64,000 bases of DNA from CAWAMR01 sp963783095 (lineage in GTDB: Bacteria; Planctomycetota; Planctomycetia; Gemmatales; Gemmataceae): NCBI GenBank assembly GCA_963783095.1, contig CAWAMR010000016.1:331485-395484 (forward strand), written 5' to 3'. The notes under the pieces are model-generated. The model made no database searches and had not been told where the DNA came from. It saw only the letters and a program-made list of their open reading frames with translations. Positions 54,473 to 63,674 of this stretch are shown in pieces. Position 1 is the first letter of the stretch. Every line of letters starts with the position of its first letter. Position numbers and translations under genes: made by a program.

Positions 54473-56061
54473 ATGTCGCAGGTTTCTCGCCGCGAGCTTT
54501 TCAAAGATGTTGGCCGGGGCATGTTTGCTGCCGCCCTTGGCCCCGTCGTTGCAGCCGATCTTGGCTTCGCGTTCAACGCCGATAACGACCTCAAGCATCT
54601 TACCTTTGGCGATCTCGATCCGCTCGTCGGGTTCATTCAGGAAACGCCCCCGGATAAACTTCTTGCCAAGGTCGTGGAGAAACTCAAGGCCGGCATCGAC
54701 CTGAAACAACTCGTCGCCGCTGCCGCCCTGGTCAATTCCCGCGCCTTTGGCGGACATGACTATATCGGCTTCCATACACTGATGGCCCTGGCCCCGGCCT
54801 ACTGGATGTCGATGCAGGAAACCAATCCCGAACGCCGGCCGTTGGCGGTCATGAAAGTACTGATGCGCGAATAGCAGTCAGCTTTATGCCCGAGGCGGTG
54901 CGAAAGCTGAGGTTCTCTTTCCGGTCAAGCCCGGCAAGCTGGCCGATGACAAGCCGCGCGGCGAACAACTCCGCGCGGCCATTCGCAAGGGGGATATGGC
55001 AGGCTCGGAGGCTACCTTTGCTGCCATCTGCGACGGCAGCAAACCCGATGATATCCTCGATGCCCTGATGGTTGCCGTGGATGACTCGACCGAGGTGCAC
55101 CGGGTCGTGCTCGTCTCCCGAGCATGGGGACTGGTTGATTTCGTCGGTGCGGAGCGAGCGCACACCATGCTCCGGCAGTCCGTCCGCTTTTGCGTCAACG
55201 CGCGCGGCACCGCTTCCCGGCACGACAAGATCCAGGCTCAATTGCCCAAGGTTATCGATCAGTTCGGGCTTCTGGGCAAGAAGCCGGGAACCAGGACCGT
55301 GGATGATGCATGGGTCACCCGATTCGCGGACACTATTTTCCGCTCAACTCCCGAACAGGCGGTCGAGGCGACGGCGGCGGCCCTCGGCGAAGGGATCACG
55401 GCCGAGGCTGTGAGCCAGGCGATCGGACTTGCCGCGAACCATCTCATCACGCGGGAAGATGGCCGAATCAAGACTGAAGGCGGTTACAAGCCCGTCGGCA
55501 GCATCCACGGCGACTCCATCGGTGTCCACGCCTGCGACTCGTTCCATGCCTGGCGGCATTTGGCCAAGTCCGGCGGTCGACGCACGCAAGTCAGCAGCTT
55601 GATTCTGGCAGCGTATCAGGTTGCTCGGGATCGTGTCGTGCGGATCGCGGAGCCAGGACGCTGGGAGGATGCCGGCTCCGACATAACCAAGCTCGAACCC
55701 TATCCCCGCGCGGAGCATCTGGAGAAGGTAAGGGGAGTTGCTGGAGAAGCGCTGCTCAAGGAAGTCGATGGAGCCATCCGCGAAAAGAACCAGGCCCGCG
55801 CTGCGGCACTGACGCACCGGATCATTGCCGAAAAGCCCGAGATCATCAAAGAATTGATCGCTCTCTTCCCGCGCCTACGCCACGAGCGAAGACGGCGCAC
55901 TGCACGCCGAGAAATTCTTTATCACTGCAACTGACGAATTCAACGCCGCACGTCCTGCACACTGTTCGGGTCAACTCGTGGGACTCGCACGGGTCACGGC
56001 CAGCGAATACGGTTTGACTGCTCCGGGTTACAAGGAAGCCTGCGAGTTGATGAAGGGGTAG
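54473..56061 (+). pseudogene. TAT-exported planctomycete protein, two frameshifts
   Basis: From ATG 54473 (CGGAGG upstream) the product has a twin-arginine signal, SRRELFKDVGRGMFAAALG. The body follows in three frames: LKHLTFGDLDPLVGFIQETP; then, from about 54880, KPRGEQLRAAIRKGDMAGSE to REKNQARAAALTHRIIAEKPEI; then, after about 55880, SEDGALHAEKFFITATDEFN and the end TAPGYKEACELMKG at 56061. Joined, it is about 530 aa. Such TAT proteins recur in planctomycetes with unknown function. Only two indels separate it from a full gene. Confidence 0.65.
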
Positions 56062-56091
56062 GAGATAACTTCGGGTCGTCCCAAACGACCT

Positions 56092-56192
56092 AATTCTTAC
56101 TCATACTCTTACTCATACTCCTCTTCAAATGATGATGCCCATTCGCAACATCAGTGTTGAAGAAGAGTAAGAGTATGAGTATGAGTAAGAAT
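56092..56192. repeat. imperfect inverted repeat of ACTCATACTCTT units
   Basis: The left arm (about 56092-56126) is built of TTACTCATACTC units, and the right arm (about 56158-56192) holds GAGTATGAGTAAGAAT, its complement. The outer 16 bases pair perfectly; inner parts are shifted by one unit. It lies between the TAT gene and ubiA, and could form a long hairpin. Confidence 0.5.
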
Positions 56193-56225
56193 CGATTTTG
56201 CCGGTACTGGACTATACTATTCCTC

Positions 56226-57145
56226 ATGTCGTTTCTTCCCTATGCCCGTCTACTTCGGCTGCCCAATGTTTTCACGGCATTCGCTGACATCGGCATGACC
56301 CTTTGCGCTGTCATCGGCTACAAGTCCGTCGAGATCGATGCCGCCTGGCTATTCCGAGCCGGCTTGCTGCTTGTCGCATCTGGCTGCTTGTATTGCGGCG
56401 GGATGGTCTGGAACGACTATTTCGACCTTGAAGAAGACCGTCGCGATCGTCCCTTTCGGCCCCTGGCTTCGGGAAAGATTTCGCTGTCGTCGGCTCGACT
56501 CATGGGCATTTTCCTGATGCTCATTGGGTGGAGTTGTGCTTCCATCGACCCGCGCGAGGAGAGTTTCATCTCAATCGCCGGTGTGATTATTGGGGGCGCT
56601 TTGGTTCTGGCGATACTCCTCTATGATGCCCGAATCAGCGCACTTCTTTTGGCCCGGTCGGTATGGCAAGCTGCCGATTTCTGAACGTATTGCTTGGGCT
56701 AACGATCATCGATTTCCCCGTGATGTCCTGGGGAGTTCGGCTCCATCTGGCGACGGTCATCGGCATCTATATCATCGGTGTGACCTGGTTCGCACGAACC
56801 GAGGAAAAGCGAAGCGATCCAAAAGTATTGCGTCTCGCAAGCGTTGTGATGCTTCTGGCGCTCGTTATCGCCCTGGCCGTGCCGCTACGGGTTACACCGG
56901 GAACTGCCTCAGTACTCTTCCCATTCCTTTTGGTAACTTTCGGATTTTTCATCGGTTTCCCTGCGGTAGTGGCCATCAATAAACCGACTCCGGAACACGT
57001 CCAAAAAGCAGTGAAGAGATGTATACTTGGACTGGTTGCGCTGGATGCAATTCTGGCGACGGCCTTTGTCGGAACGGGCGGATTGTTGTTGCTTTTGCTG
57101 TTGCCCCCGGCTCTGGTTATCGGAAAATGGGTTTATTCGACGTAA
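56226..57145 (+). CDS. UbiA-family prenyltransferase, one frameshift
   Basis: UbiA enzymes attach a prenyl chain to an aromatic or other acceptor within the membrane. From ATG 56226 the product has LLRLPNVFTAFADI and the catalytic Asp-rich NDYFDLEEDRRDRPFRPL (NDxxDxxxD). After a frame change near 56640-56670, the chain continues with LNVLLGLTIIDFPVMSWGVR and membrane helices to 57145. About 305 aa when joined, normal for the family. The second Asp motif is not obvious in the join. The acceptor is unknown. Confidence 0.75.
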
Positions 57146-57210
57146 TCGATTGGGCTTCAAAGATTGTCCCAGATGGTAGCTAAACTGCAAAATGATGAAC
57201 GCTAGGCCCT

Positions 57211-57268
57211 GTTAACCCGACGCGCAAGCGAGGAAAAAACTCGTACCTCGCTTGCGCGTCGGGTTAAC
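57211..57268. repeat. perfect 23-bp inverted repeat
   Basis: Arms 57211-57233 (GTTAACCCGACGCGCAAGCG then AGG) and 57246-57268, with a 12-base loop AAAAAACTCGTA. It is GC-rich, intergenic and has no T-run after the right arm. This looks like a REP-type intergenic repeat rather than a terminator, but both are possible. Confidence 0.6.
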
Positions 57269-57364
57269 AAGACCGGGGCGAACATACTTCAGGAACAGTC
57301 TCTCAAAATCAGCTCGCGGAGCCCTGGCTTTTTGATATTCGCTTCACGACAAAGGATCTCCAAG

Positions 57365-58499
57365 ATGATGACCTTGCGACTAATGCTCCCGCTGATGGCT
57401 GTGGGAATGCTCCTGTGGATGGCTGCGCCCGTTTCAGCGAGTCCTGAGATGACGGAACAGGCCAAGAAGTTCATTACCGAACACGAAAAGAAAGTCAGGC
57501 CGCTCGACATTGCTGCCGGCATTGCCTGGTGGGATGCCAATATCTCGGGCAAGGACGAGGATTTCGCCAAGAAAGAAAAGGCTCAAAATCGCATCGATGA
57601 AGCTTTATCCAACAAGTCGGTCTTCGCTGAACTCAAGAAGATCAAGGAAGCTCGCGACAAGGGCGAAATCGACGACAAGATCGCCGCGCGCGGCATTGAT
57701 GTGCTTTATTTGCTCTACCTCGAAAAGCAGGTCGATCCCGAACTGCTCAAGAAGATCACCAAGAAATCCAACGATGTCGAGCAAAAGTTCAACACCTATC
57801 GCGCCAATGTGAATGGCAAGGAATTGACCGATAGCGAGGTTCGCAAAGTTCTGCACGAACTCGGCCACTCGGTCTATAGCAGTAAAAACATCCCCAAGAC
57901 TCTACCCTACATTTTGCGCATGGAGTCCCACATTCTCACAACTGAGGGCGTGGCCATGCAGTTCGAGCGCTTTTCGAAATCAGCTGCCTGGCTCGAAAAG
58001 ATGGGCGTGAAAGTTGAGAACCCTAAGGCGTTTGATGAAACTGCCTCCAAAGTCTTGCGGAATCAACTGTTGATCTTCTCGCGCTGGTGCCAGGTGATGC
58101 TGCGATTCGAGAAAGCGATGTATGAGAATCCGCAACAGGATCTCAATAAACTGTGGTGGGATCTCGTGGAAAAATATCAGATGGTAAAGCGTCCAAAAGA
58201 CCGCAATGCGCCCGACTATGGCAGCAAAATTCACATCGTAAGTGCTCCGGTGTATTATCACAACTACATGATGGGCCAACTCTTTGCTTCGCAGGTGCAT
58301 CACGCCGTCGCCAAAGAAGTCTACGATGGTGCAGCGCCGAACACGGTGATCTATATCGATAACAAGAAAGTCGGTGATTTCATGAAGAAGCGACGTCTTT
58401 GAGCCGGGCCGTACGCTCGACTGGCGTGGTTTGACGAAATTCGCCACGGGAAGCGACTTGTCGCCGAAGGCATTTGCAGAAGACTTCAAGGCGAAATAA
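57365..58499 (+). CDS. M2-like metallopeptidase with internal deletion and 3' frameshift
   Basis: From ATG 57365 (AAGGA upstream), with a signal peptide (LPLMAVGMLLWMAAPVSA). The chain resembles M2 (ACE-type) dicarboxypeptidases: KFNTYRANVNGKELTDSEVRKVL, then at once HELGHSVYSS (zinc motif HExxH) and SHILTTEGVAM with the third ligand Glu. In the family about 200 residues separate these blocks, so an in-frame deletion is likely. The first frame stops at 58402. One frame over, FEPGRTLDWRGLTKFATGSD runs to a stop at 58499, the normal C-terminus. The zinc site is kept, but the substrate channel is probably not. Confidence 0.7.
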
Positions 58500-58535
58500 G
58501 CGATAACCGAACTTCATTTCCAACGAGGAACCTTT

Positions 58536-59285
58536 ATGCGTAATGCGATTTGCTGGATGACATTATCCACTGTTCTCTGCGCTCTTCCCCTTGGTGCCCG
58601 CGCAGAAGACGACGCAGCCAAGATCATCGATAAGGCGATCGAGGCGAAGGGCGGGGAGGAGAAACTGGCCAAATTCAAGGCCGAAGAATGGAAGGTTGAT
58701 GCCACGATCAACTTCATGGGCGGGAAAGTCCCGTATACAGCGACTTATTATTTCCAGCCGCCGACCTACTTGCGCTTTGACATGGCGATGGAATTCGGCG
58801 GCAAGAAGACGACTATCAGTGCCGGGACCGATGGTAAACAAGCATGGCATAAAGCAGGCGACCGGGTCGAGGTGATGCCCATGAAAAAAGCGGAAGAATT
58901 TGAGCGAATGGTTTATGGAATGGCCCTCACTTCGCTCCTTCCCTTGAAGGACAAAGAATTTACACTCTCGGTTGTCGAGGGCATCAAGGTCGACGATAAG
59001 CCGACGGTCGGGGTGAAGGTGTCTAAAAAAGGAAAACGAGATGTGACTTTATACTTCGACAAGGATTCCCATTTGCTGGTCAAGACCCAGACGATCGTAT
59101 GGAATGAATTCACGGACAACGATGTCAAGCAGGAAATCTTCTTGAAAAGCTGGAAAGAGAAGAATGGCCGGAAGATTTTCGAGAAACGGGTGATCAAACG
59201 AGATGGCAAGGATTTCCTCGAGGAAGACATGAAGGAGCAGAAATCATTGGAGAAACTCGATCCGAAGTTGTTCCCAAAACCATAA
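58536..59285 (+). CDS. exported LolA-like lipoprotein-carrier-fold protein
   Basis: 249 aa from ATG 58536 with GAGGAA upstream. A signal peptide (ICWMTLSTVLCALPLGARA) is followed by DAAKIIDKAIEAKGGEEKLAKFKAEEWKVDA and YTATYYFQPPTYLRFDMAM, the opening of half-barrel LolA/outer-membrane lipoprotein-sorting folds. Later strands include VTLYFDKDSHLLVKTQTIV and DNDVKQEIFLKSW. Planctomycetes have many such proteins, often beside peptidases. The exact ligand is unknown. It follows the M2-like gene by 36 bases and may share its transcript. Confidence 0.7.
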   Translation: MRNAICWMTLSTVLCALPLGARAEDDAAKIIDKAIEAKGGEEKLAKFKAEEWKVDATINFMGGKVPYTATYYFQPPTYLRFDMAMEFGGKKTTISAGTDGKQAWHKAGDRVEVMPMKKAEEFERMVYGMALTSLLPLKDKEFTLSVVEGIKVDDKPTVGVKVSKKGKRDVTLYFDKDSHLLVKTQTIVWNEFTDNDVKQEIFLKSWKEKNGRKIFEKRVIKRDGKDFLEEDMKEQKSLEKLDPKLFPKP

Positions 59286-59323
59286 CCCAGCCTTTCGGTT
59301 TCCAGAACGAAAGCGGAATCGCT

Positions 59324-59354
59324 ACATGTCCAAATCCCTGTGGTTTGGACATGT
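59324..59354. terminator. hairpin after the LolA-like gene
   Basis: ACATGTCCAAA (59324-59334) pairs with TTTGGACATGT (59344-59354), an 11-bp perfect stem with a nine-base loop, 38 bases after the stop. It lies between convergent genes and lacks a clear T-run. Confidence 0.5.
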
Positions 59355-59388
59355 CATGATGATTTGCCAGGATCATTCATTCGCTTAC

Positions 59389-59694
59389 TTATTTTAATGG
59401 CACGAATTGATCCCATATTGGTTGAAACCAATCTGGCATTTCATCGGACTTTAACTCGATACTCGTTCCTTCCTTGGCCTCCGCAAAAAACCAGGATGTT
59501 GCTTCACTTGTATCGAAAAAGTACGCCCGATTGGTGTGGCGAATTGCTTCATGAAGAAGGCTCAACGAGCGATAATCCGGATTGATGTAGACACCAAACC
59601 ATTCCGGCGGTCGGTGCAGTCCACTTTTTACAGTTGTTTTTCCGGAGCCGTTTGGTCCCGCAAACATTCGGAGTCTGGGAACATTGCTGCTCAC
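59389..59694 (-). CDS. zeta-toxin-like protein, shortened
   Basis: 101 aa from GTG 59694, overlapping the upstream antitoxin stop (GTGA). The Walker A block RLRMFAGPNGSGKTTVKSGL and the C-terminal LLHEAIRHTNRAYFFDTSEATSWFFAEAKEGTSIEL match both ends of small zeta-type kinases. Family members have about 190-200 residues. The middle, with the catalytic Asp and substrate-binding region, is missing after VYINPD. The toxin is therefore probably inactive. Confidence 0.65.
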   Translation of the reverse strand: MSSNVPRLRMFAGPNGSGKTTVKSGLHRPPEWFGVYINPDYRSLSLLHEAIRHTNRAYFFDTSEATSWFFAEAKEGTSIELKSDEMPDWFQPIWDQFVPLK

Positions 59695-59909
59695 GACATT
59701 GCTCGTTTGAAGCGAGTCTCCACCTTCCGTCGGGGCGGGAGTTTCTTGAGTACGGTTTTGCCATCCGATCCGATTCGGACAAGCTCCCCATTTTCCACGA
59801 GAACGATCGATCGGCCCGAGCGGATAGCCCGTCGGGTAGCCGCGTTGAGCGCCTGCACTGCCAATTCAGGCACATTGTCATCTTCCGACTCAAGTTCGAC
59901 AGGAACCAT
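59691..59909 (-). CDS. antitoxin of the zeta-like pair
   Basis: 72 aa from ATG 59909 (GAGG upstream). Acidic start (MVPVELESEDDNVPELAVQALNAATRRAI), then IVLVENGELVRIGSDGKTV and a basic tail. Small proteins with this layout sit directly before zeta-type kinases in planctomycetes and many other bacteria and are taken to be the antitoxins. It overlaps the toxin gene by four bases. The upstream 400 bases (59910-60316) hold no recognised gene. Confidence 0.6.
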   Translation of the reverse strand: MVPVELESEDDNVPELAVQALNAATRRAIRSGRSIVLVENGELVRIGSDGKTVLKKLPPRRKVETRFKRAMS

Positions 59910-60316
59910 GTGAATCCTCGGGTTGGTTCTATGAATTATACCAAATGACTCTTGTTCGTGGATAGGGTCGGTTTCAAGTTTCAATCGGGAATCGTCACAC
60001 CAGATCAATACTAGACGATAGGATTCCGGTAGCCGCATCGTCAAGGTGACAATAGGCGAACAATTCGATTCTTGGTTCCTTTGAAACGCAGGATTTTCCT
60101 GGAGGGATTGCCATGGGCATATTCGACAACCCGACGGTGCATACTGCTCCCATTCCTGAACAGTTTATGTCCGGCCAAAGTCGAACTTCAACAGAATCCG
60201 CACAACAAACAGGATCGCTCGATTCGCCGAAAATGCTGTTTAGATGCGAAGCGCAGAAGAAATCGGTTCCCTGAAATCGAACCAAGTTGGCCAATAAAAG
60301 AAGTTCGGATCACATC

Positions 60317-60709
60317 TCACAGATGCGGCCAGATCAGGCCGGCAAACGTACAGACCGATCCAATAATCGTCGCAAACAGGCCGATCATTATTGAGAACAC
60401 TGCCAGGCCCTCGCCATGAAGCTTGCCGTTTGATTGTTCCGTGACTGCGATTGAACGACCACCCAACACTGCGCCGACCAGGCCCAGAAAAATGGGCAAT
60501 ACAAAAGTTCCGCCGTAACCGACCACGGCCCAGGCTCCTGTCAGCCTTTGCTCCACTGGGAAACGCAAGGCTCCCCAGGGACTGTAAACTCCAAACACCG
60601 CCAAAGCCAGAGCGATTATCGCGAAAACGATGCCGGCGACCGCTGTCAGGCAAATCCGAGAATCGGCAGTGAATCGATGCAATGGTGTAGCAGAGTGTTG
60701 GGTATTCAT
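60317..60709 (-). CDS. small membrane protein, unknown function
   Basis: 130 aa from ATG 60709. Three membrane helices are visible (ICLTAVAGIVFAIIALALAVFGVY, VVGYGGTFVLPIFLGLVGAVLGG, and GLAVFSIMIGLFATIIGSVCTFAGLIW). The pattern fits DUF4190-like proteins, often attached to other domains. No partner is adjacent. Not further assigned. Confidence 0.6.
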   Translation of the reverse strand: MNTQHSATPLHRFTADSRICLTAVAGIVFAIIALALAVFGVYSPWGALRFPVEQRLTGAWAVVGYGGTFVLPIFLGLVGAVLGGRSIAVTEQSNGKLHGEGLAVFSIMIGLFATIIGSVCTFAGLIWPHL

Positions 60710-60801
60710 GATGGATTCAATTCAGGAAACCGCACGGTAAGGGTTGAGTCGATGGCCCAGAGTATTACATTAGCCATCTGCCTTTTTCAAGGAAAGTACC
60801 G

Positions 60802-61368
60802 ATGAATGATGCACCGCTCTTGGGCTGTCCGCATTGCGGCAAGCCGCTCTCATTTGCCGCGGAGTTGGCGGGCAGGACGGTGGCGTGCCCACATTGTCGA
60901 GGCCCGTTTCAAATGCCCCCTGCGCCGCCGGCACCACGTTCCGCCCCGCCGGCCCCGGGCAAACGGGTGCCATCGCAAGATTTCGGTTTTGTCGATGATG
61001 GAGTGCAAACCAGTGCCGGCTCCGCCAAACCTCCAGAGTTTCATCCGGATCGAGAACCGCCGTACTATCAATTCCTGGAACATCTCACGATCGCCTTCGT
61101 GTATGTATCGATCGTTGGAGTCATCTTTGGAACCTTGAGTTTTATGATTCTGGTGGTACCGGATTTGTTTCGGACAGATCAGACCAGGGGAGGTGTGATT
61201 GCGATCGTTTTGGGGATTTTCCTGGCGGCACTGGGAGTGCTGATCCCTCTGATGTTGCGCGGAGCCATTTTGACTTTGGTTGATGGTGCTCGCAATCTGC
61301 GTGCGCTTCGATCCCAGAGTGGCAGCCCCCCCAAGGAGGCTGCCCAAACCGGAAATTCCCCCGGTTGA
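60802..61368 (+). CDS. zinc-ribbon plus two-helix membrane protein
   Basis: 188 aa from ATG 60802 (GGAAAG upstream). The N-terminal zinc ribbon LGCPHCGKPLSFAAELAGRTVACPHC (MJ0042-like) is followed by a Pro/Ala-rich linker and two membrane helices (AFVYVSIVGVIFGTLSFMILVV and VIAIVLGIFLAALGVLIPLML). This is one of the many planctomycete zinc-ribbon membrane proteins; its role is unknown. Divergent from the gene at 60317. Confidence 0.65.
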   Translation: MNDAPLLGCPHCGKPLSFAAELAGRTVACPHCRGPFQMPPAPPAPRSAPPAPGKRVPSQDFGFVDDGVQTSAGSAKPPEFHPDREPPYYQFLEHLTIAFVYVSIVGVIFGTLSFMILVVPDLFRTDQTRGGVIAIVLGIFLAALGVLIPLMLRGAILTLVDGARNLRALRSQSGSPPKEAAQTGNSPG

Positions 61369-61415
61369 TTGGCGATTCGCAGGCATTTTCAATCGGGCGG
61401 GCAGAACTGGTCCAT

Positions 61416-61580
61416 TTAGCGACGGCGGAAGTATCGAGCCCGAACCAATCGCGTATGTCTCCAGAACCGATAGGGGTGCCGAATGATGACTGCGGCGTCA
61501 GCGGAGCCGGTTCCGGCGGTGCATGCTACTACGGCAGCACCTACGGCTGCAAGTTTGATGATGAATGAACGTTTGGTCAT
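61416..61580 (-). CDS. 54-aa exported small protein
   Basis: From ATG 61580 with TTGGAG six bases upstream. MTKRSFIIKLAAVGAAVVAC then TAGTGSADAA is a signal peptide (with a Cys that could serve as a lipobox), followed by a short Arg-rich tail. Not recognised. It lies 84 bases downstream of the TAT/PepSY-like gene on the same strand. Confidence 0.5.
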   Translation of the reverse strand: MTKRSFIIKLAAVGAAVVACTAGTGSADAAVIIRHPYRFWRHTRLVRARYFRRR

Positions 61581-61663
61581 GATATCTCCAAGGTTTGAGT
61601 TTCATTGCGGAAAGTTTTGCACGATCAACAGACAGATTTCGCGGACAATCCGGGGCTTTTCTA

Positions 61664-62386
61664 TTACTCGTGGTCGTGGTGAATCTCGACTTCTTTGCCG
61701 TCGGCAGACACGAACACCAGGGTTTCTTTCGCTTCTTTGCGGAAGTCCCCCACGAACAGATACCCGGTGATCCCTTCACCCTCCGAGACGCTATGCGCGA
61801 TCGCCGGTTTGAACATCGGGAACTTTTTCGCCAGGGCCTCGCTTACCACTCTCGGGACCGCCTTCATATCCACTTCGCGCTTGACGTCGATCAATTTCCC
61901 TTCCGCAGTCAGGGTCACCGTGACGTCGTGGCCTTTGCCGCCTTTGCCATCCAACTCGTAGGTAAGGTCGGCCTTGGCCAGATCGAGGATGTCGGTGCCC
62001 GAATAGACTTCGTGGACTCGCTCTGCGTCGAACTTGGGAAACTTCGATGTCACCGTTTTCATGACGATTCTGGGGACATCCTTGACATCGATCTTCCGAT
62101 CGACGCCTCGGACCTTGCCGTCAATCGTCATCTCGACGCTCACTTCGCGGCCCTTATCGTCCTTGCCTTCGAGTTCAAAACTCTCTCGAGTTCGATGGGC
62201 CATGGTCCATTTCACGCCTTTGATGACTCGATCCGCAGCTCCCTTGATCGCTGCGGGCACTTTGGAGATTTCGACTTCTCTCGCCTGACTGGGCGATGGT
62301 TCGGTAAAAACCAGCCCAGCGCTTGCCAGTCCACCGGCCGCGAGTGTCCGCAAGACATCCCGGCGGTGAATCGATTGGTCTGCCAT
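61664..62386 (-). CDS. TAT-exported PepSY-like protein
   Basis: 240 aa from ATG 62386 with a strong AAGGAG. The N-terminus HRRDVLRTLAAGGLASAGLVF is a twin-arginine signal. Two PepSY-like repeats follow (VPRIVMKTVTSKFPKFDAERVHEV, then VPRVVSEALAKKFPMFKPAIAHSV), each with strand-rich ends (VSVEMTIDGKVRGVDRKIDV and VTVTLTAEGKLIDVKREVDM). Such domains bind or inhibit peptidases or other proteins outside the cell. No peptidase is adjacent on this strand. Confidence 0.7.
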   Translation of the reverse strand: MADQSIHRRDVLRTLAAGGLASAGLVFTEPSPSQAREVEISKVPAAIKGAADRVIKGVKWTMAHRTRESFELEGKDDKGREVSVEMTIDGKVRGVDRKIDVKDVPRIVMKTVTSKFPKFDAERVHEVYSGTDILDLAKADLTYELDGKGGKGHDVTVTLTAEGKLIDVKREVDMKAVPRVVSEALAKKFPMFKPAIAHSVSEGEGITGYLFVGDFRKEAKETLVFVSADGKEVEIHHDHE

Positions 62387-62665
62387 TCGCTCGTCTCCTT
62401 GGTCTGTGGTTGCAGGTTGAGATTTTCCGATGAACGCTCATCAGAAGTATGTTCGGAGAGCCGATCGCTCGAATTTCTTTCCGGCTCTCAGATATACATT
62501 GCATAGACGTAACACGACTTGCGTCTTGCGCTTTCCAACTTTCTCGAAATCAGCTATGTAGAGGATGCTGGTTGATATGTTAATGTTCCAACTGGCGGGT
62601 TTTCAAGACAAACTCCGCTGTTTTCAACCAAATCAGAGCTTCCTCGTTCGCCGATAGAATACGTG

Positions 62666-63585
62666 ATGGCACTACAGAGATCCCATTTCCGCGAGCTTAC
62701 CGACGATGTGACCGCATTTCGCAATTACATGGCGCGGAACGGGGCATGGCCGACAATAGCGTTGTCTCCTATGGTCGAGACCTCGACCGCTTCACCGGCT
62801 GGGTTGTCGGCGGCGGGATGACCGAGTATTACAAGCCGACACTCGGCGAACTCAGCCGTTACCTCGAATTTCTCCACCAGGAGCAACTGGCTCCCGCGAG
62901 CATTGCCCGTCATCTCGTCTCGCTGAAGATGTTTTACCGGTTCCTCAAACTCGAAGAACGGGCCGATCCGGCTTCAGTCGAATTGCTGTCATCTCCTTCA
63001 CTCTGGGAGCGGATTCCGCAGATTCTCTCGCCCTCGGCCGTCGAGCAGTTGCTCAGCGCACCGCAGGCGGGGGATCGCTTCTTTCTTCGAGATCGAGCCA
63101 TGCTCGAAACCTTGTATGCAACGGGCTGCCGGGCTTCCGAAGTGGTAGGACTCAAAATGACCGATCTCTATCTCGACTCGGCCTTTTGCAAATGTTTCGG
63201 GAAGGGGAGCAAACAGCGAATCGTTCCTCTCGGCCGGGTTGCAGTCGATGCCTTGAGAGCCTACCTGGGAGAGGGCAGGCCCAATGTCCAGCGCGATCCT
63301 CAAGCAGTTTGGGTGTTCATAAGCAGGGGAGGAAGACAGCTCACGCGCGAAATGTTTTGGGCGATTGTGAAGAAATATGTGAAGCGGGCCGGATTGCCGA
63401 GCAAGGTGAGTCCGCACACTCTGCGTCACAGTTTCGCAACCCACTTGCTAGGGGGTGGAGCGGATTTGCGAACCGTGCAGGAGTTGCTCGGACATTCCAG
63501 CATTGGCACCACGCAGATTTACACTCATGTGGATCGAGATCGACTCAAATTGATCCACAAGAAGTTTCATCCTCGCGCCGAATAA
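62666..63585 (+). CDS. XerC/XerD-type tyrosine recombinase, one 5' frameshift
   Basis: XerC/D resolve chromosome dimers at dif. The main frame runs from about 62740 to 63585 and has the full catalytic set: Arg in LYATGCRASEVVGL, Lys in GKGSKQRIVPLG, HTLRHSFATHLLGGG, LLGHSSIGTTQIYTH with the nucleophile Tyr. The usual N-terminus, LQRSHFRELTDDVTAFRNYM, lies one frame away from ATG 62666, joining near 62735 (GAACGGGGC). With the shift corrected the protein is about 306 aa, normal for Xer. Otherwise the shorter 279-aa form from ATG 62746 would lack the first helix. Confidence 0.88.
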
Positions 63586-63674
63586 CCACCAGCAACGATT
63601 ACCGATCCTTGCCGCCAAAGTCTTCCAGAGGAACCGCCCCGAGGGTTTCGATGCCCGTGTTGCGGATGGTCCAG

